From NCBI GenBank assembly GCA_018064455.1, contig JAGHVH010000010.1, positions 62,001-126,000 on the forward strand: DNA of 64,000 bases, in the 5' to 3' direction. Position 1 is the first letter of the stretch; the number at the start of each line of letters is the position of its first letter. The notes under the pieces were generated by a model, which ran no database searches, was not told the origin of the DNA, and worked only from the letters and a program-made list of their open reading frames with translations. This DNA comes from Candidatus Limimonas egerieequi (GTDB taxonomy: Bacteria > Bacillota > Clostridia > Oscillospirales > Acutalibacteraceae). The translations under genes and the position numbers were made by a program. Positions 57,550 through 64,000 of the stretch are shown one piece after another.

Positions 57550-59514
57550 TTGGACAAGTTCGTATTACATTCGAAATTCAAGCCAACAGGTGATCAGCCT
57601 GAGGCAATAGACAAGCTTGTTGATGGTATCAACAAGGGATACAAGGAGCAGACACTCCTTGGTGTTACTGGTTCTGGTAAGACATTTACAATGGCAAATA
57701 TTATTGAGCGTGTAAACAAGCCGACGCTTGTTTTAGCTCATAACAAGACATTGGCAGCGCAACTCTGCTCAGAGTTCCGTGAGATGTTCCCAGAAAATGC
57801 TGTTGAGTACTTTGTTTCATACTATGATTACTATCAACCAGAGGCGTATGTGCCAACAACAGACACATATATCGAAAAGGATTCATCAATCAATGATGAG
57901 ATAGACAGGCTCCGTCACTCAGCAACATTCTCACTGTCTGAGAGACGTGATGTAATTATCGTTGCATCTGTTTCTTGTATCTATTCGATTGGTGACCCTG
58001 ATACATACAAGAATATGATGATTTCTCTGCGACCAGGCATGGAGAAATCACGCGACGACTTGATGCGCAAGCTCGTAGAACTTCAGTACGAGCGTAACGA
58101 CATCAACTTCATTCGTGACAAGTTCCGCGTGCGCGGAGATACAGTTGAGATATTCCCATCAGGATATAGTGAACTTGCAATTCGTGTTGAGTTCTTTGGT
58201 GATGAGATTGATCAAATTTCTGAAATTAATCCGTTGACTGGTGACGTTAAAACACGTCTTTCACATGTTGCAATTTATCCAGCATCACACTATGTAGTTG
58301 ATGCTGATACGCGCGAAGATGCAATACATGATATTATGCAGGAGTGCTTTGAGCGCGTTGCATATTTTGAAAACGAAGGCAAACTTATTGAAGCACAGCG
58401 TATCAAACAGCGCACTGAGTACGATATGGAGATGCTTCGTGAGACAGGCTTCTGCACTGGTATTGAGAACTACTCACGCGTTCTCTCACGCCGTGCACCT
58501 GGCTCAACACCATATACACTCCTTGACTTCTTCCCAGATGATTTCTTACTCTTTGTAGATGAGGCACACGTAACATTGCCACAGGTTCGTGGCATGTTTG
58601 GAGGAGATAGGGCAAGGAAGGAAAACTTGGTTGAGTTTGGTTTCAGACTTCCGTCTGCATTTGATAATAGACCACTCAATTTTAATGAGTTCTATTCTCA
58701 TATAAATCAGGTTGTATTTGTATCAGCTACTCCTGGTGACTTTGAGCGTGAGAAATCTGCTCAGATTGTAGAACAGCTCATAAGACCAACTGGCCTCTTG
58801 GACCCAATGGTTACAGTAAAGCCAGTTGAAGGTCAAATTGATGACCTTATATCTCAAATCAATATTCGCACAGAGCGTGGGGAGAGAGTCCTTGTTACAA
58901 CTCTTACCAAGAAGATGGCAGAGGACCTCACAACGTACTTTGAAAACTATGGTATTCGTGTGCGCTATATGCACCATGACATTGATACCATCGAACGCAT
59001 GCAAATCATCCGTGATTTGCGTCTCGGTGAGTTCGATGTACTTGTTGGCATTAACTTGCTGCGCGAAGGCCTCGACATACCAGAGGTTTCACTCGTTGCC
59101 ATCCTTGACGCTGACAAGGAAGGCTTCCTTCGTTCTGAAACCTCACTGGTACAGACGATAGGCCGCGCTGCACGTAATGCGGGCGGTGAAGTCATCATGT
59201 ATGCTGACAGCGTCACACCGTCTATGGAACGTGCTCTGTCCGAGACGTTCCGTCGCCGTGAGATTCAGCAGCGCTACAATGAGGAGCATGGCATTGTACC
59301 TAAAACAATTATTAAAGATGTACGAGATGTCATAGAGATAACATCCAAGGTAGAGAAGGAGAAGTCTAAGTCTGGTAAGCGTATGACTAAGGCTGAAAAA
59401 ACAGCTGCAATCAATGAACTTACCCGTGCAATGCGCGCAGCAGCGCGTGTTCTGGACTTTGAACTCGCAGCTCATTACAGGGATGAAATCAAGGCACTCG
59501 AAGAAGAGCGTTAA
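57550..59514 (+). CDS. uvrB: excinuclease ABC subunit B
   Basis: [37 protein letters not shown]; start TTG 9 bp after AGGAGG. Confidence 0.97.
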   Translation: MDKFVLHSKFKPTGDQPEAIDKLVDGINKGYKEQTLLGVTGSGKTFTMANIIERVNKPTLVLAHNKTLAAQLCSEFREMFPENAVEYFVSYYDYYQPEAYVPTTDTYIEKDSSINDEIDRLRHSATFSLSERRDVIIVASVSCIYSIGDPDTYKNMMISLRPGMEKSRDDLMRKLVELQYERNDINFIRDKFRVRGDTVEIFPSGYSELAIRVEFFGDEIDQISEINPLTGDVKTRLSHVAIYPASHYVVDADTREDAIHDIMQECFERVAYFENEGKLIEAQRIKQRTEYDMEMLRETGFCTGIENYSRVLSRRAPGSTPYTLLDFFPDDFLLFVDEAHVTLPQVRGMFGGDRARKENLVEFGFRLPSAFDNRPLNFNEFYSHINQVVFVSATPGDFEREKSAQIVEQLIRPTGLLDPMVTVKPVEGQIDDLISQINIRTERGERVLVTTLTKKMAEDLTTYFENYGIRVRYMHHDIDTIERMQIIRDLRLGEFDVLVGINLLREGLDIPEVSLVAILDADKEGFLRSETSLVQTIGRAARNAGGEVIMYADSVTPSMERALSETFRRREIQQRYNEEHGIVPKTIIKDVRDVIEITSKVEKEKSKSGKRMTKAEKTAAINELTRAMRAAARVLDFELAAHYRDEIKALEEER

Positions 59515-59559
59515 GTTGTTATAACAAGGTTGTTATAACCATTTAGAATATTTACACAA

Positions 59560-59603
59560 AATACCTTATATAACATTTGGCAAAATTTGTTATATAAGGT
59601 ATT
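59560..59603. other. 16-bp perfect inverted repeat, 12-nt loop
   Basis: AATACCTTATATAACA..TGTTATATAAGGTATT. Confidence 0.85.
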
Positions 59604-59664
59604 ACTTTTTCGTAGGGCATTGTTGTATAATGTTCACGTATTCTTAATAAAAGGAGTCCTAACA

Positions 59665-60864
59665 ATGGATCAATATGAGAGAAGAGTAGGAACAGTATCA
59701 CGTGGCATTCGTTGCCCAATCATTCGTGAGGGTGACAATCTTGCTGAAATCGTAGCTACTTCTGTATTAGAGGCAGCTCAGTTTGAGGGCTTTGAGCTCC
59801 ATGACCGTGATGTTATTTCAATGACAGAGTCAATCGTTGCTCGTTCACAGGGTAACTATGCATCAGTTGATAATATCGCTGCTGATGTTAAGGCAAAGCT
59901 TGGTGGAGAAACAGTAGGTGTTATCTTCCCAATCCTTTCACGTAACCGTTTTGCTATCTGCCTCCGTGGTATAGCTCGTGGTTGCAAGAAGGTTGTATTA
60001 ATGCTTTCTTATCCATCTGATGAAGTTGGTAACAGCCTTGTTTCACTCGACAAGATTGACGAAGCTGGCATTAACCCATATTCAGATGTACTGTCTTTAG
60101 AGAAGTACAGAGAACTCTTTGGCGAGAACAAGCATGAGTTCACAGGCGTTGACTATGTTGCATACTATTCAGACCTCTGCAAAGAAGAGGGCGCTGAAGT
60201 AGAAGTAGTTTTCGCAAACCAGGCAAAGACTATCCTTGATTATACAGACTGCGTAATTAACTGCGACATCCACACAAGAGCTCGTACAAAGAGAATTCTC
60301 AAGGACGCTGGCGCAAAGGTTGTTTGCGGTCTTGATGATATCATGAACGCTCCAGTAGATGGCAGCGGTTGCAATGAAAAGTACGGTCTTCTTGGCTCTA
60401 ACAAGTCAACAGAGGACAAGATTAAGCTCTTCCCAAGAGAGTGCAAGGACCTTGTACTTGATGTACAGGATCGTATTCTCAAGGCAACAGGCAAGCACGT
60501 TGAAGTAATGGTTTATGGCGACGGCGCATTCAAGGATCCACAGGGTAAGATTTGGGAACTTGCTGACCCAGTTGTATCACCAGCATTCACAGATGGCCTT
60601 ATTGGTACACCTAACGAGCTTAAGCTTAAGTATCTTGCTGATAACGATTATAAGGATCTCTCAGGTGAGGAGCTCAAGAAGGCTATCTCAGAGAGCATTA
60701 AGTCAAAGGGTGACAACCTTGTTGGCAACATGGCATCTCAGGGTACAACACCTCGTCAGCTCACTGACCTTATTGGTTCACTTTGTGACCTTACATCTGG
60801 TTCAGGTGATAAGGGTACACCTGTAGTTCTTGTACAGGGCTATTTCGACAACTACACAAACTAA
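59665..60864 (+). CDS. coenzyme F420-0:L-glutamate ligase (CofE)-like family protein
   Basis: RRVGTVSRGIRCPIIREGDNLAEIV..DVISMTESIVARSQGNY. Confidence 0.8.
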   Translation: MDQYERRVGTVSRGIRCPIIREGDNLAEIVATSVLEAAQFEGFELHDRDVISMTESIVARSQGNYASVDNIAADVKAKLGGETVGVIFPILSRNRFAICLRGIARGCKKVVLMLSYPSDEVGNSLVSLDKIDEAGINPYSDVLSLEKYRELFGENKHEFTGVDYVAYYSDLCKEEGAEVEVVFANQAKTILDYTDCVINCDIHTRARTKRILKDAGAKVVCGLDDIMNAPVDGSGCNEKYGLLGSNKSTEDKIKLFPRECKDLVLDVQDRILKATGKHVEVMVYGDGAFKDPQGKIWELADPVVSPAFTDGLIGTPNELKLKYLADNDYKDLSGEELKKAISESIKSKGDNLVGNMASQGTTPRQLTDLIGSLCDLTSGSGDKGTPVVLVQGYFDNYTN

Positions 60865-60883
60865 TTGTAGGAGAACTTTTATT

Positions 60884-61876
60884 ATGATGGATATGACTTC
60901 TAACGTTCGTCCAGCTGACCTTGACCGCATCACAACTGAAGCTCAGGCTAATGCGTTCATCGATGAGCAGGTTGAACTTATTCGCAATCAAGTAGGTGAC
61001 GGCAAAGTGCTTCTTGCACTTTCAGGTGGCGTTGACTCATCTGTTGTTGCTGCACTTCTTATAAAGGCAATCGGCAAGCAGCTCGTTTGCGTACACGTAA
61101 ACCATGGTCTTCTTAGAAAGGGCGAGCCAGAGCAGGTTGTAGAAGTATTCAAGAATCAGATGGATGCAAACCTCATCTATGTTGATGCAGTAGACAGATT
61201 CCTTGATAAACTTGCTGGTGTTGATGATCCAGAGACAAAGCGCAAGATTATCGGTAAGGAATTCATCGATGTATTTGCTGAGGAAGCATCAAAACTTGAA
61301 GGCGTTAAATTCCTTGGTCAGGGCACAATCTATCCTGACATTTTGGAATCAAATGGCGTTAAGGCTCACCACAATGTTGGTGGACTTCCACCAGAGCTTG
61401 ACTTTGAGCTCGTAGAGCCAGTTAAGTTCCTTTACAAGGACGAAGTACGTATCGTTGGTAAGGTACTTGGTCTTCCTGATGGTATGGTTTATCGTCAGCC
61501 ATTCCCAGGTCCTGGTCTTGGCGTTCGTTGCGTAGGTGCAATCACACGTGACAGACTTGAGGCACTTCGTGAGGCTGATGCAATTGTTCGTGAAGAGATA
61601 GAAAAACTTCCAGAGACACCATGGCAGTATTTCTGTGCTATTCCTGACATCCAGTCAACAGGTATCAAGTATGTTGACGGTGTTGGCCAGCGCTATATGG
61701 GCTGGGCAGTTGTAATCCGTGCTGTAAACACAACAGACGCTGTTGTAGTTACAGTTCCAGAGATTCCATTTGAGACACTTTGCGCTATGCGTGATCGCAT
61801 CGTTAAGATTCCAGGCGTTAACCGTGTACTTTGGGATATCTCAGAAAAGCCAGTCGCTACAATCGAGTGGGAATAA
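60884..61876 (+). CDS. GMP synthase ATP-PPase subunit (no glutaminase domain)
   Basis: LLALSGGVDSSVVAALL; KFLGQGTIYPDILES; QPFPGPGLGVRC; C-terminal KPVATIEWE. Confidence 0.92.
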   Translation: MMDMTSNVRPADLDRITTEAQANAFIDEQVELIRNQVGDGKVLLALSGGVDSSVVAALLIKAIGKQLVCVHVNHGLLRKGEPEQVVEVFKNQMDANLIYVDAVDRFLDKLAGVDDPETKRKIIGKEFIDVFAEEASKLEGVKFLGQGTIYPDILESNGVKAHHNVGGLPPELDFELVEPVKFLYKDEVRIVGKVLGLPDGMVYRQPFPGPGLGVRCVGAITRDRLEALREADAIVREEIEKLPETPWQYFCAIPDIQSTGIKYVDGVGQRYMGWAVVIRAVNTTDAVVVTVPEIPFETLCAMRDRIVKIPGVNRVLWDISEKPVATIEWE

Positions 61877-61888
61877 TAGGTGATATTA

Positions 61889-62119
61889 ATGGCTGAAAAA
61901 TGGTATCCAATGATAAATAGTGAAACTTGTGTTGATTGCAACACTTGCGCAGATTTTTGTCACAAAAGTGTATTTGACAAGTCTAAATCAGGAGCAGAAA
62001 AGGTTGTATATCCAGTTGGTTGTGTTGATACATGCCATGGATGTGGTGACCTATGCCCAGTAGGTGCAATAACTTACTTTGGTGATAACACAGGTTGGAT
62101 TCCAAAAGCATTGAAATAA
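61889..62119 (+). CDS. 4Fe-4S ferredoxin-like protein
   Basis: CVDCNTCADFCHKSVF; CHGCGDLCPVGAI. Confidence 0.85.
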   Translation: MAEKWYPMINSETCVDCNTCADFCHKSVFDKSKSGAEKVVYPVGCVDTCHGCGDLCPVGAITYFGDNTGWIPKALK

Positions 62120-62168
62120 TTTATTTAATATTTTGATTTACATAGTACTTTAAAGGGGTGAGACATAA

Positions 62169-62444
62169 ATGATAAATGGCGATCCTAATGCTTTTATCGA
62201 TAAAGCATATAGTGCGCAAGAAATTTTTTATAAATTTAGAGAAGAAGAGTATATGCTTCAAGGTTATACTGCAGATGGTCAATCCCACATCGAGATTCAA
62301 CGTCATCTTCCTTTCTCTCCAAATTTAATTTGGTCGTTTGAAGGTTCTTCAATGCAAGAATGCGTTAGCGCATTCGAAATAGAACCACTCTTTGACGGTA
62401 AGACATTTTGGCAAGCTGAAGAAGATATTGAATGGCTAGATTAA
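62169..62444 (+). CDS. hypothetical protein
   Basis: 91-aa ORF with GGGGTGAG RBS. Confidence 0.5.
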   Translation: MINGDPNAFIDKAYSAQEIFYKFREEEYMLQGYTADGQSHIEIQRHLPFSPNLIWSFEGSSMQECVSAFEIEPLFDGKTFWQAEEDIEWLD

Positions 62445-62563
62445 AAAATACCCTTTAAAACGTATTAGAGACTACTTCTTGTAGTCTCTAATTTTCTTTA
62501 TTTTTGTTTGTCAATTAAAAATGTTTGTAGTATAATTCTTGAGTCTAGGAAAAAGGAGTAGTT

Positions 62564-64000
62564 ATGGCTCAAAAAGATATAGTTATCAAGGGTGCTCGTG
62601 AGCACAATTTGCAAAATGTGGATTTGACTATTCCACGCGATAAGATGGTAGTATTTACTGGACTTTCGGGCTCCGGTAAGTCTTCTCTTGCCTTTGATAC
62701 TATCTATGCTGAGGGTCAGCGTAGATATATGGAGAGTTTGTCATCGTACGCTCGTCAATTTTTAGGACTTATGGAGAAGCCGAAAGTCGATCAGATTGAT
62801 GGACTTAGTCCAGCTATTTCTATTGACCAGAAAACTACTTCTAAGAACCCTAGGTCAACCGTTGGTACTGTAACAGAAATATATGACTATATCAGGCTTT
62901 TATATGCAAGAATTGGTGTTCCTCATTGCCCAGTATGTGGCAAGGAGATTAAGGCACAGTCGATTGACCAAATAGTTGATCAAGTGCTGGCTATTGAGTC
63001 CGGAACTAAGATTCAGATTGTAGCCCCAATTGCACGCGGCAAGAAGGGTGAGTATGTTCACGAGCTTGAAAATGCTAAAAAGCAGGGCTTTGTTCGTGCA
63101 TTTATTGATGGTGAAGTTCGTGACCTCTCAGAGGATATCAAGCTTGCTAAGACTGTAAAACACAATATTGGAATTATTGTTGATAGACTTGTTGTTAAGG
63201 ATGGCATTAGAACAAGGCTCGCTGACTCGATAGAGACAGCGACTGGCCTTGCTGATGGCATGCTTATGGTAGACGTCATTGATGGAAAACCACTAGAGTT
63301 TTCAATGACGTTTGCATGCCCAGAGCATGGCGTATCTGTGACAGAACTCCAGCCAAGAATGTTCAGCTTTAATAACCCTTACGGCGCTTGTACGCGCTGC
63401 TCAGGCCTTGGAGAATACACTGCAATTGATGAGGACTTACTCATCAAAGACAAGTCTTTGACTGTCAGAGAGGGTGCTATACAAGCGCCAGGATGGACCA
63501 AGGTTGAGGGCGGAACAATGGCCGAAATGTTCTATGACGGTATTGCACGCCACTATGGGTTCTCTATTGATGTACCAGTACGTGATATGAAGAAGGAGGA
63601 TCTTGACAAGATTCTCTATGGTACTAATGGGGACAGGATTCACTACATTCATGAGGGTAAGCACAGCCACTCTGAATGGGATGGAAAATTTGAAGGAATT
63701 ATTCCAAATCTGTTACGTAAATACTCAGAGACCAACTCAGAATGGTCACGTCGTCAGATAGAGGAGTTTATGACTGTTCACGCATGTGATGACTGTCATG
63801 GTAAACGACTCAATCCGATATCGCTTGCTGTAACTGTAGGCGGCCTTAATATTGATGAACTTACTCACTTGTCTATTAAGGATGAGCTCAAGTTTTTCAA
63901 TGAACTGGAGCTTACAGAGAGGGAAGCGACAATTGCTGAACTTATACTCAAAGAGATTAAATCAAGACTTACATTCCTTTGTTCTGTTGGTCTTGATTAC
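62564..64000 (+). CDS. uvrA: excinuclease ABC subunit A (runs off window)
   Basis: [62 protein letters not shown]; open to end. Confidence 0.95.
   Translation, partial: MAQKDIVIKGAREHNLQNVDLTIPRDKMVVFTGLSGSGKSSLAFDTIYAEGQRRYMESLSSYARQFLGLMEKPKVDQIDGLSPAISIDQKTTSKNPRSTVGTVTEIYDYIRLLYARIGVPHCPVCGKEIKAQSIDQIVDQVLAIESGTKIQIVAPIARGKKGEYVHELENAKKQGFVRAFIDGEVRDLSEDIKLAKTVKHNIGIIVDRLVVKDGIRTRLADSIETATGLADGMLMVDVIDGKPLEFSMTFACPEHGVSVTELQPRMFSFNNPYGACTRCSGLGEYTAIDEDLLIKDKSLTVREGAIQAPGWTKVEGGTMAEMFYDGIARHYGFSIDVPVRDMKKEDLDKILYGTNGDRIHYIHEGKHSHSEWDGKFEGIIPNLLRKYSETNSEWSRRQIEEFMTVHACDDCHGKRLNPISLAVTVGGLNIDELTHLSIKDELKFFNELELTEREATIAELILKEIKSRLTFLCSVGLDY

Overview
This 64-kb window looks like a Clostridia/Firmicutes chromosome segment. 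Family-level placement is inference from gene content only. Core blocks include galactose/GH2 metabolism with galK, three tRNAs (Met/CAT, Trp, Thr), groES-groEL, two CNNM/CorC-like proteins, RluA, uvrB, a stand-alone ATP-PPase GMP synthase subunit, and the 5' part of uvrA. A B12 riboswitch precedes an ECF transporter plus a DUF4430 lipoprotein. Between about 17.6 and 39.9 kb lies an accessory region: a cluster of small secreted/anchored proteins, then an unusual array at 21.7-29.8 kb, then an Mrr-like nuclease and a type I restriction-modification locus with three unknown genes between hsdS and hsdR. The 21.7-29.8 kb array is the most interesting part. Small toxin-antitoxin or regulator genes each end in a near-identical AAGCCAGGC..GCCTGGCTT terminator and are separated by a repeat family with a ~75-bp short form and a ~270-bp long, hairpin-rich form. 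No integrase is visible. Most antitoxins are intact while their toxins are missing or reduced to stubs. Three double-glycine (GG) leader peptides scattered in the array share a strongly conserved TAGCCA-N17-TATAAW...AGATGTAAGA promoter. All family names come from reading the translations; no database search was run.
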